From Crenothrix polyspora (GTDB lineage Bacteria; Pseudomonadota; Gammaproteobacteria; Methylococcales; Methylomonadaceae), in the NCBI RefSeq assembly GCF_900163755.1, contig NZ_FUKI01000079.1, positions 1-64,000 of the forward strand: a stretch of 64,000 nucleotides of DNA, in the 5' to 3' direction. Positions within the stretch are counted from its first letter, which is position 1. Each line of letters begins with the position of its first letter. Below, piece by piece: positions 25,456 through 32,650 of this stretch. Made by a program: the position numbers and the translations under genes. The notes under the pieces were generated by a model. The model searched no databases. It had not been told where the DNA came from and saw only the letters and a program-made list of their open reading frames with translations.

Positions 25456-28400
25456 TTTCATTATCAATCTGTGTTTGAAAGACCGTTTTATGGTGTTGCT
25501 GGCGGCGATTGTTTTAGCGTTGGCAGGTGTTTGGTCGTTTAAAAACATGCCGATAGATGCTATTCCTGATTTGTCCGATGTACAGGTCATTATTTTTACT
25601 GACTATGCCGACCAGTCGCCCCAAGTGATTGAAGACCAAGTGACCTATCCTTTAACCACTGCGATGTTGGCAGTACCTCATGCCAAAGTGGTACGCGGCT
25701 ATTCCTTTTTTGGTTTATCCTTCATTTATGTGATTTTTGAAGACGGCACAGACATCTATTGGGCGCGGTCACGGGTGCTGGAATATCTTAATTATGTCAA
25801 AAATCGCTTGCCGCAAAGTGTTACCCCAACACTTGGTCCTGATGCTACAGGCGTGGGTTGGATTTATGAATATGCTTTAGTGGACAAAACAGGCAAGCAT
25901 GATTTAGCCCAATTACGTTCTTTGCAAGATTGGTATTTACGCTATCCGTTGCAAACGGTTTCTGGCGTATCCGAAGTGGCTTCGGTGGGTGGCTATGTCA
26001 AACAATACCAAGTCGAAGTCAATCCTAATGCCCTCCAAACCTATAAAATCCCATTATCTACCGTCATTACAGCGATTAAACGCTCCAATAACGATGTGGG
26101 CGGTCGTTTGCTGGAAGTGGGCGAAACTGAGTACATGGTCAGAGGTTTAGGCTATATCAAGTCCATAGATGATCTTAAAATCGTTCCGGTGGGCGTTGAT
26201 GCCAACGGTACGCCGATACGTTTGCAGGATGTGGCGCAAATTCAAATCGGTCCTGAGTTGCGGCGCGGTGTCACCGAATTAAACGGAGAGGGTGAAGTCG
26301 CGGGTGGCGTGGTGATTATGCGCTTTGGTGAAAATGCCTTAGCCACTATCAAAGACGTGCGTAATAAACTGGAGGAATTGAAAAAAGGCTTACCTGAAGG
26401 CGTGGAAATAGTTCCTGTTTATGATAGAGGCAGTTTAATTGAACGGGCGGTAGAAACATTAAACGATGCACTGACTCAAGAATTGTTGATTGTTTGTGGT
26501 TTAGTTGCCCTATTTTTATTGCATTTGCGTTCCTCATTAGTGATTGTGATTACCTTGCCATTGGGTATTTTAATGGCATTTACCGTGATGAAATGGCAAG
26601 GTATGAATGCCAATATCATGTCATTAGGCGGTATTGCCCTCGCTATTGGTGATATGGTGGATGGAGCAGTGGTGATGGTGGAAAACGCGCATAAACACCT
26701 TGCGCAAGCGGTTGAAAAGAAACAAGCCAAGCTGACCACAGAAGAACGCTGGCAAGCGATAGGTAATGCCGCGCGTGAGGTTGGCTCAGGGCTGTTTTCT
26801 TCACTGTTAGTCATTACCATTTCCTTTCTGCCCATTGTCACGATGCAGGCACAGGAAGGGCGGTTATTTAGTCCACTGGCATTTACCAAAACTTATGCGA
26901 TGGCAGCGGCAGCGATATTAACCGTTACGCTGGTTCCGGTGCTGATGGGGTATTTCGTGCGTGGAAAAATTATTCCAGAACATAAAAACCCTGCCAATCG
27001 CATCCTGCATTTTATCCATTCGCCTATTTTAAAATTGGCGATGCAATGGCGAGCTGTCACTCTGTTACTGGTCGCGCTGTTAATGGCATCTACGCTTTAT
27101 CCGTTGTCGAAAATGGGCAGTGAATTTATGCCGCCTTTAGCGGAAGGAGATATTTTATACATGCCAACTACTTTCCCGGGTATCAGCATTACCAAAGCCA
27201 AGGAAGTATTACAGCAAACGGACAAAATCCTGAAGACTTTCCCTGAAGTGCAGCAAGTGTTTGGCAAAATCGGACGCGCAGAAACTGCCACCGATGCTGC
27301 TCCGTTAATGATGGTAGAAACCACCATTCAATTAAAGCCACAAGAGCAATGGGCGAACCCGACTAAAACCACGCGGCAACTGATGAATGAAATGGACAAG
27401 GCGATTCATTTCCCTGGGTTAGCCAATGCGTGGACAATGCCGATTAAAAACCGTACTGATATGTTGTCTACAGGGATTAAAACCCCTATTGGTATTAAAG
27501 TTTCAGGGGCTGATTTAAAAATCCTGCAAGCGTTGGCACTGCAAATTGCCGAAGAGATGAAAACTTTACCCGACACCCTATCGGCTTATGGTGATAGAGC
27601 GGTGGGAGGCTATTTTCTGGATTTTGACATTAACCGTGAAGCCGCCGCCCGCTACGGTTTAACGGTGGGTGATGTGCAAGACGTGATTCAAAGCGCGATT
27701 GGTGGCATGAACATCACCCAAACCGTTGAAGGGCTGGAGCGTTATCCTGTCAATCTGCGTTATCCGCGTGATTCGCGTGATAACTTGGAAGCCTTGCAGC
27801 GCGTATTAATTCCTACGCCATTGGGTAATCAAATCCCTTTGATTTCAGTGGCGGATATTAAATTTACACGCGGCACGGATGTCATTAAAACCGAAGATGC
27901 ACGACCTAATGCGTGGGTTTATGTGGATATTAAAACCTCCGACATAGGCGGTTATGTCGCGCAGGCTAAAAAAAGAGTGGCAGAGCGCGTCACGATACCC
28001 GCAGGCTATACCGTCAGTTGGTCTGGACAATTTGAATACATGGAACGTGCCGCCGAACGTTTAAGGCTAGTTGTACCGTTTACCTTGTTGCTGATTTTTG
28101 TCCTGTTGTATTGTGAGTTTCGCAATATCACCGAACCTGCTTTGGTGATGCTGACCATCCCTTTTAGCTTGGTAGGCGGAATTTGGTTTGTGTATTGGCT
28201 GGGTTATGACCTATCTATTGCGGTCTATGTGGGGTTTATCGCGCTTGGAGGCACGGCAGCCGAAACGGGCGTGATGGTGTTGAGTTTTATTGATATTGAA
28301 ATCGAAAAGCTACGGGAGATTAAACAAGCTCCTTTGACCGCTGAGGAAATTAGAACCGCCACTGAAAATGCTACCGCCTTGCGGGTGCGACCTGTGGCAA

Positions 28401-28597
28401 TTACCGCGCTGGCTAATATTGTCGGGCTTATCCCTATTATGTGGGCAACGGGTACAGGTGCAGATGTCACACAACGCATTGCCGCCCCTGCATTGGGTGG
28501 AATGTTGACCGTGTTAATTTTGAGTTTGCTGGTGTTTCCTGTGATTTACAGTTTGACATTGCAGTTTCAGGAAAAACACAAAACAGCAGGCTTTTAG
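25448..28597 (+). CDS. cusA: Copper/silver RND efflux pump (CusA-like)
   Basis: A 1049-residue HME-RND transporter. ATG 25448 has AAGGAG upstream and overlaps the cusB stop by eight bases. The three methionines that bind Cu(I)/Ag(I) in E. coli CusA have clear counterparts in ILYMPTTFPGIS, LMMVETTIQLKPQ and DMLSTGIKTPIGIKVSG, which sets it apart from the CzcA-type pump at 15676. The helix 4 motif IGDMVDGAVVMVENAHKHL holds the proton-relay residues. It moves monovalent copper or silver from the periplasm or inner membrane out through CusB and the channel at 22656. Confidence 0.93.
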   Translation: MTDFIINLCLKDRFMVLLAAIVLALAGVWSFKNMPIDAIPDLSDVQVIIFTDYADQSPQVIEDQVTYPLTTAMLAVPHAKVVRGYSFFGLSFIYVIFEDGTDIYWARSRVLEYLNYVKNRLPQSVTPTLGPDATGVGWIYEYALVDKTGKHDLAQLRSLQDWYLRYPLQTVSGVSEVASVGGYVKQYQVEVNPNALQTYKIPLSTVITAIKRSNNDVGGRLLEVGETEYMVRGLGYIKSIDDLKIVPVGVDANGTPIRLQDVAQIQIGPELRRGVTELNGEGEVAGGVVIMRFGENALATIKDVRNKLEELKKGLPEGVEIVPVYDRGSLIERAVETLNDALTQELLIVCGLVALFLLHLRSSLVIVITLPLGILMAFTVMKWQGMNANIMSLGGIALAIGDMVDGAVVMVENAHKHLAQAVEKKQAKLTTEERWQAIGNAAREVGSGLFSSLLVITISFLPIVTMQAQEGRLFSPLAFTKTYAMAAAAILTVTLVPVLMGYFVRGKIIPEHKNPANRILHFIHSPILKLAMQWRAVTLLLVALLMASTLYPLSKMGSEFMPPLAEGDILYMPTTFPGISITKAKEVLQQTDKILKTFPEVQQVFGKIGRAETATDAAPLMMVETTIQLKPQEQWANPTKTTRQLMNEMDKAIHFPGLANAWTMPIKNRTDMLSTGIKTPIGIKVSGADLKILQALALQIAEEMKTLPDTLSAYGDRAVGGYFLDFDINREAAARYGLTVGDVQDVIQSAIGGMNITQTVEGLERYPVNLRYPRDSRDNLEALQRVLIPTPLGNQIPLISVADIKFTRGTDVIKTEDARPNAWVYVDIKTSDIGGYVAQAKKRVAERVTIPAGYTVSWSGQFEYMERAAERLRLVVPFTLLLIFVLLYCEFRNITEPALVMLTIPFSLVGGIWFVYWLGYDLSIAVYVGFIALGGTAAETGVMVLSFIDIEIEKLREIKQAPLTAEEIRTATENATALRVRPVAITALANIVGLIPIMWATGTGADVTQRIAAPALGGMLTVLILSLLVFPVIYSLTLQFQEKHKTAGF

Positions 28598-28695
28598 TCA
28601 TTCATCTAAAATCATAGGGGGTAAAACCAATATATTTGCTCGTAATCTGAAAAAAATAATGTCACTAAACTATTGAATCACCTTGGAGAATCCAC

Positions 28696-29040
28696 ATGAA
28701 AACAAAATTATTGATTACCTTGCTTTTAACTGCTGGCTTACTGACTGCTTGTGCCGAAATGAACCCGCATCCTATGGATATGAGCCAAGCCGTGCTAAAT
28801 GCCGAAACCAAAGCGGATCATGAGGCGCTGGCGAAACATTACGATGAAGCGGCTGATGAAATGCAGCTTAAGGTTGATGAGCACAAGAAACTTCTTAGCC
28901 AATACGAATCAAAAGCCTATCTCTACGGTAGACAGGCGCAAGACCTTAAAACGCATTGCTATAGTTTGATTAATAGCTATGAAAAAGCCGTCGAGGCAAA
29001 CCGTAAAATGGCTGAGATGCATCGTGGAATGGCGCAGTAG
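28696..29040 (+). CDS. Small coiled-coil lipoprotein, copy 1
   Basis: A 114-residue lipoprotein: signal peptide with lipobox LTAC (C19), then a His/Met patch (MNPHPMDMSQ) and an alpha-helical, probably coiled-coil body rich in Lys, Glu and Ala. No enzyme motifs. A second copy at 35463 differs at roughly 16 positions, mostly in the C-terminal third. Both are followed by the same intercistronic hairpin and a multicopper oxidase, so it is probably a periplasmic partner of that oxidase; this is inference. GGAG precedes the ATG. Confidence 0.8.
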   Translation: MKTKLLITLLLTAGLLTACAEMNPHPMDMSQAVLNAETKADHEALAKHYDEAADEMQLKVDEHKKLLSQYESKAYLYGRQAQDLKTHCYSLINSYEKAVEANRKMAEMHRGMAQ

Positions 29041-29055
29041 TAAATAACTTACAAG

Positions 29056-29084
29056 CCCAGTGCCTTATAATTCAAGGCACTGGG
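29056..29084 (+). other. Intercistronic hairpin, copy 1
   Basis: CCCAGTGCCTT (29056-29066) and AAGGCACTGGG (29074-29084) form a perfect 11-bp stem between the lipoprotein and oxidase genes. No T-run follows, so it is more likely an mRNA-processing or stability element, or a weak attenuator, than a full terminator. The same stem occurs in the duplicate at 35832-35860, although the surrounding spacer differs. Confidence 0.6.
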
Positions 29085-29125
29085 GGAAGAGATTAATGGC
29101 TTCAAACCAATGAGGATAAATAAAC

Positions 29126-30622
29126 ATGAAAATTCAGAAGACTTCGGCGATTTTGGCCGGTATGGTCAGTCTATTGGCAACAACTTGTGTTGTGGGTGGC
29201 TCAATCACTACGATTGACCCACCGCGCGGCGCTGCTTTCAAAGATCCAGTGACAATGGCCAATATTTCCAAGATCCCCGGTATTGTCGAGGTAAATCTGG
29301 AAGCGAAGATCGCGCCAATCAATGTCAATGGCGTAACGGCAAAATTGATGACTTACAACGGTACTTATCCGGCACCGACTATTAAGGTAAAAAAAGGTGA
29401 CGTGTTAAAAATCCATTTTAAAAATTCATTGCCTAATAGTGGTGTCAACGCAATGGGCGAAAACCGCGACCTGACCAATTTGCACACGCATGGCCTGCAT
29501 GTTTCGCCTAAGGGGAAGTCAGACAACATAATGCTCAGCTTCAAGTCCGGCGACACTTTCAATTATGAATACAATTTGTCTAAGCAACCTGGCGGCAATT
29601 TGAACTGGTATCACCCGCATCCTCACGGCAATTCCTCAGAGCAAGTCTGGGGCGGCATGGCCGGTGCGCTGGAAGTGGCTGATGAAACCAAGGCGCTGGC
29701 CGGTTATGAAACGCACATTATGGTGTTAAAAGACATCACCTTAAGCGGCTCAGCTCCAGCGGCTTATACCATGGACGATTCCATGCACGGCAAGGAAGGC
29801 AATGTCGTGATGGTCAACGGCAAAGTCAATCCGGTGCTGAACATGAAGCCTGGGCAAGTGCAGCGTTGGAAAATAGTCAATGCCAGTAATGCCCGTTTTT
29901 ATAAACTCAGTTTGGCCAGCCATAACTTGCAAATCATCGGTACAGATGGCGGCTTACTGGATAAGCCGTATCCACAAAGCACTATTTTGCTCTCGCCAGG
30001 CGAACGTATCGATATTATGGTCAAGGCATCGGCCACCAAAGGTTACTACAAATTACTGTCAAGCCCTTATGTCACCGATGATAAGAGCATGATGAGCAGC
30101 GTGAGCAGCAGCCAGAAGGTTACCTTACTGACCGTTAATGTCACCGGTAAGGCCGTTGTCAACAGAACTCCTGCCAAGATTAACAACAAGGCAGTGCGGC
30201 TAAACGCTCCAAGTGGTACACGCACACGTAAGATTACCCTGGATATGAAAATGATGAGCGGCATGGATATGATGCAGGAAGCCACCATCAATGGTATTGC
30301 GTATTCTCCGACCAAAGCCTACACCGTTCCTTCCAAGTTGAACACGTATGAAATATGGGAAGTTATCAATGACAGCGGGATGGATCATCCTTTCCATCAG
30401 CATGTTAATCCTGCCCAGGTGATTTCAATTACCGGTGGTGACACGGTTTATACAAAATTTTACACGACAAGCCCAGCCTGGAAAGATACTGTTATCGTGC
30501 CTAAAAAGGGGCGAATTAAGCTATTAGTGCCCATTAAAGATTTTACCGGTACGACTATGTTTCATTGCCATATTCTCGAACATGAAGAGATGGGCATGGC
30601 GGGTTTATGGGATATTAAATAA
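29126..30622 (+). CDS. Multicopper oxidase (CueO/CopA-like), copy 1
   Basis: A 498-residue exported oxidase with a Sec-type signal peptide (about 1-25). All four copper-ligand motifs are present: HTH (H120, H122), HPHPH (H163-H167), DHPFHQH near 418-424, and HCHILEHEEMGM (H480, C481, H482 and the axial Met), covering type 1 and the type 2/3 cluster. A Met-rich stretch (MKMMSGMDMM) near residue 373 resembles the Cu(I)-binding loops of CueO. It probably oxidises periplasmic Cu(I) to less toxic Cu(II) beside the CusCBA-type pump. A close paralogue is at 35922. Confidence 0.93.
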   Translation: MKIQKTSAILAGMVSLLATTCVVGGSITTIDPPRGAAFKDPVTMANISKIPGIVEVNLEAKIAPINVNGVTAKLMTYNGTYPAPTIKVKKGDVLKIHFKNSLPNSGVNAMGENRDLTNLHTHGLHVSPKGKSDNIMLSFKSGDTFNYEYNLSKQPGGNLNWYHPHPHGNSSEQVWGGMAGALEVADETKALAGYETHIMVLKDITLSGSAPAAYTMDDSMHGKEGNVVMVNGKVNPVLNMKPGQVQRWKIVNASNARFYKLSLASHNLQIIGTDGGLLDKPYPQSTILLSPGERIDIMVKASATKGYYKLLSSPYVTDDKSMMSSVSSSQKVTLLTVNVTGKAVVNRTPAKINNKAVRLNAPSGTRTRKITLDMKMMSGMDMMQEATINGIAYSPTKAYTVPSKLNTYEIWEVINDSGMDHPFHQHVNPAQVISITGGDTVYTKFYTTSPAWKDTVIVPKKGRIKLLVPIKDFTGTTMFHCHILEHEEMGMAGLWDIK

Positions 30623-30663
30623 TAGAGCTTTTTAACTATTTTGAATAAAGATGGAGAAAACCC

Positions 30664-30843
30664 ATGAACACTAAAAAACATCTTGTCATATTAATCACAC
30701 TTTTATTTCTCACGGTTTCTGCATGTGCCGCAAAAAGTACCAAAGGATTTAAAAATGAGGGCTACTCGTCACATCCTGGTGGCAAGGGTCATCCTTGGGA
30801 TAAGGGGCGCTCGTATAGTGGCCCACAATCTTCGGACAATTAA
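30664..30843 (+). CDS. 59-residue Gly/His/Ser-rich lipoprotein
   Basis: A short gene: ATG 30664 after GGAG, 59 residues, TAA at 30841. The signal peptide ITLLFLTVSAC ends in a lipobox with cysteine at about 21. The mature part is only ~38 residues, rich in Gly, Ser, Lys and His (SSHPGGKGHPWDKGRSYSG). It follows the oxidase by 41 bp and is probably cotranscribed. Two histidines could bind metal, but no family is recognised. It is absent after the second oxidase copy. Confidence 0.65.
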   Translation: MNTKKHLVILITLLFLTVSACAAKSTKGFKNEGYSSHPGGKGHPWDKGRSYSGPQSSDN

Positions 30844-30884
30844 TAGAGGTTCCCTAATGAGGTGAACAAGAGACACAGGTCTTA

Positions 30885-31014
30885 GAGGCTGTTTGGAAAC
30901 TCTGGATGCAAGCAAGATAGATTAAGGCTTCGCTTATTGTTTCAATGGAAATCTAAATTTGACTCGTTAAGCCAAACCATTCGTGGCTTTGGCTTGGAGT
31001 TTCCAAACAGCTTC
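30885..31014. repeat. 130-bp MITE with 3-bp target duplication
   Basis: GCTGTTTGGAAACTC (30888-30902) and GAGTTTCCAAACAGC (30997-31011) are perfect 15-bp inverted repeats, extended by GAG/TTC at the tips. TTA flanks both sides (30882-30884 and 31015-31017). The interior has no gene. It resembles a non-autonomous DNA transposon; its parent is not in the window. Confidence 0.65.
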
Positions 31015-31240
31015 TTAGTAAAAACGGCTCTATAAATATTTTTTTAAAATCAAAATCACGATCTGAAATAAAAAATGGGCCACGGCCATCCCGTTGCGGA
31101 AACCGGTTAACCTCTTAAACTCGGCCTAAAACTGTCTTGACAATGGGATCCACTGTAATCCAGTGGAACTTTAGAGTCTTTTGTTTATTAGCACCCTGCC
31201 AGGTGGTGGGTTATTCGCAGTTCAACGAAAGGAATTTTTT
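31015..31240. other. Intergenic region with solitary Tn3-type end
   Basis: No gene is visible. It contains the transposon-end sequence at 31163-31196 and a small CCACTG/CAGTGG hairpin (31150-31166). A TTGACA at about 31136-31141 may be a -35 box for the small membrane genes downstream, but I cannot identify a matching -10. Confidence 0.4.
31163..31196. repeat. Solitary Tn3-family inverted repeat
   Basis: These 34 bases match the terminal inverted repeats of the transposon at 41396-45435 with three mismatches, and the match continues inward for about six more bases shared with the left end (41396-41435). Orientation places its outer tip at 31196, so any former transposon lay to the left. No partner repeat was found nearby. 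Confidence 0.7.
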
Positions 31241-31342
31241 ATGATGAATTATATAGATGGTTGGATGGGCGGAGGAATGTGGATTTGGACGGTGATCGGC
31301 GCACTGGTGGTCGTCCTGATTATCAAGCTGTCCAAGAAATGA
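31241..31342 (+). CDS. 33-residue membrane microprotein
   Basis: ATG 31241 after CGAAAGGAA, ending with TGA at 31340-31342 that overlaps the next ATG (ATGA). The peptide MMNYIDGWMGGGMWIWTVIG then VVVLIIKLSKK is a single hydrophobic helix with an aromatic/Met-rich start. The N-terminal part is nearly repeated in the 45-residue gene at 31890. Such tiny proteins often sit next to metal-transport genes; no function is known. Confidence 0.55.
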   Translation: MMNYIDGWMGGGMWIWTVIGALVVVLIIKLSKK

Positions 31343-31893
31343 CTGCTGACCGCCACAACACACCGCAGCACAATCCCCACACCAACCAAGCCGGAAACAC
31401 CGGAGACTGCATATCCAGAGCACATTCCGGTCTGTCTTGGTGGCGGTTGGGTCGGTTCTTTGCGACCACGGCGTTAGTGAGTTTCGTTTTGAACGGAATC
31501 TGGGAAATGGCGCAGATGCCCGCCTACGTCGAAACGGCGGGATACTCCTGGACGAGAACGCTCGGTTTTTGCACGCGGGCGGCGGTGGGTGATGTGGGAA
31601 TCATCTTGGGCATTTACGCGGCGGGCGTGTTGGCCGCTGGCGATCTGGTCTGGGGCTTTCGCGGTCGCTGGAACATCTACGCCACGGTGGCTGTTTTTGG
31701 GCTTGCTTATGCGGCGTTGGTGGAACATGCGGCGCTGGCCGCAGGGCGCTGGTCATACACCGAACGCATGCCCATTGTGTCCATGCTTGGCGCGGGGCTA
31801 TGGCCGCTACTTCAAATGACATTGTTGCCCCCGATCACGTTCTTGTTTGCCCGGTGGTGGACTGGTCGCAGCGCAACGAAAGGCTCTTTATGA
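31339..31893 (+). CDS. Hypothetical polytopic membrane protein
   Basis: A 184-residue protein starting at ATG 31339, translationally coupled to the microprotein by a 4-base overlap; the frame is open further upstream but that part overlaps the microprotein. A His/Asn-rich N-terminus (~40 residues) is followed by four hydrophobic helices, including FFATTALVSFVLNGIWEMAQ and IYATVAVFGLAYAALVEHAALAAG. No family is recognised. Local GC is higher than in the oxidase genes. It overlaps the next small gene by 4 bases. Confidence 0.7.
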   Translation: MTADRHNTPQHNPHTNQAGNTGDCISRAHSGLSWWRLGRFFATTALVSFVLNGIWEMAQMPAYVETAGYSWTRTLGFCTRAAVGDVGIILGIYAAGVLAAGDLVWGFRGRWNIYATVAVFGLAYAALVEHAALAAGRWSYTERMPIVSMLGAGLWPLLQMTLLPPITFLFARWWTGRSATKGSL

Positions 31894-32027
31894 TAAATTT
31901 TACAAACGGATGGATGTGGATTTGGACGGTGGTCGGCGTGTTGGCGGTGACCCTGAAGAGCGAGGCAAGATACAGAATAAAATTGCAAAATCCGCATGAC
32001 ATAAGTAAAGAGGAGAGAGAATCATGA
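31890..32027 (+). CDS. 45-residue paralogue of the membrane microprotein
   Basis: ATG 31890 overlaps the previous stop (ATGA), and its own TGA overlaps the next ATG. The start MINFTNGWMWIWTVVGVLAV mirrors the microprotein at 31241, but after the helix the sequence switches to a charged tail (KSEARYRIKLQNPHDISKEE), probably through an old deletion or frameshift. The ribosome-site regions of the two genes are also similar (CAACGAAAGG), which indicates a local duplication. Confidence 0.5.
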   Translation: MINFTNGWMWIWTVVGVLAVTLKSEARYRIKLQNPHDISKEERES

Positions 32028-32596
32028 CTAGCCATTGGCATAAACCAATCATAATCACCTTGGTCGGTGCGCTTTTCTTGCTGGCGGGATGTGCGGTTAC
32101 CCAGCCAGCATTCTACCGGGCTTCCGAATTTAAGCCTGAATCCATAGGTCAGATTACGCTGCTGCCAGCGGTTGATGCGCGAATCGATAAGAGCGTCACG
32201 GTAAACCTCGAAGATCGATTACGCGGAGAGGCGGCAACGATCCTTAAGAATAAAGGATACGCTGTAGTCCTGAGTGGTGCCTCGCGCGAAACCGCTGAAC
32301 TGACGAACGATAATCTGCGAGCCGCCGACTCGGCCTTGATCAAACGCCTCAGCCCACTCGGAACACGCTGGATCATGGTCTTAGCCTTTATTGATCTAAA
32401 TGTGGTTGGCAGTAACGACAAGGTGGAAGTATCGGGTTTTTTATACGACCAGGAGAAGGGCGAGCTCCTATGGCGGGACACAACTATTTGTCTGGTCGGG
32501 GATGGTGGGATATTTGGGGTGTTGGCAAATGATAGAAGGGGCGATATAGCTGTTTCGGCTGCAGTTAGCTCATTATTAGGAAGCATCCCTGAGTAG
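32024..32596 (+). CDS. Hypothetical lipoprotein
   Basis: A 190-residue lipoprotein: signal ITLVGALFLLAGC with the lipobox cysteine near residue 23. The mature part is an alpha/beta domain with IGQITLLPAVDARIDKSV, ILKNKGYAVVLS and GTRWIMVLAFIDL, which recalls surface lipoproteins that assemble oligomers (DUF799/GNA1162-like), but I am not sure. It is coupled to the preceding gene and lies 54 bp before the P-type ATPase, so an envelope role in metal tolerance is possible. Confidence 0.7.
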   Translation: MTSHWHKPIIITLVGALFLLAGCAVTQPAFYRASEFKPESIGQITLLPAVDARIDKSVTVNLEDRLRGEAATILKNKGYAVVLSGASRETAELTNDNLRAADSALIKRLSPLGTRWIMVLAFIDLNVVGSNDKVEVSGFLYDQEKGELLWRDTTICLVGDGGIFGVLANDRRGDIAVSAAVSSLLGSIPE

Positions 32597-32650
32597 GTAT
32601 GGTAATAATTTTGCAGATGCGCTACTAATGTTAATGGGAGGAACACCACT

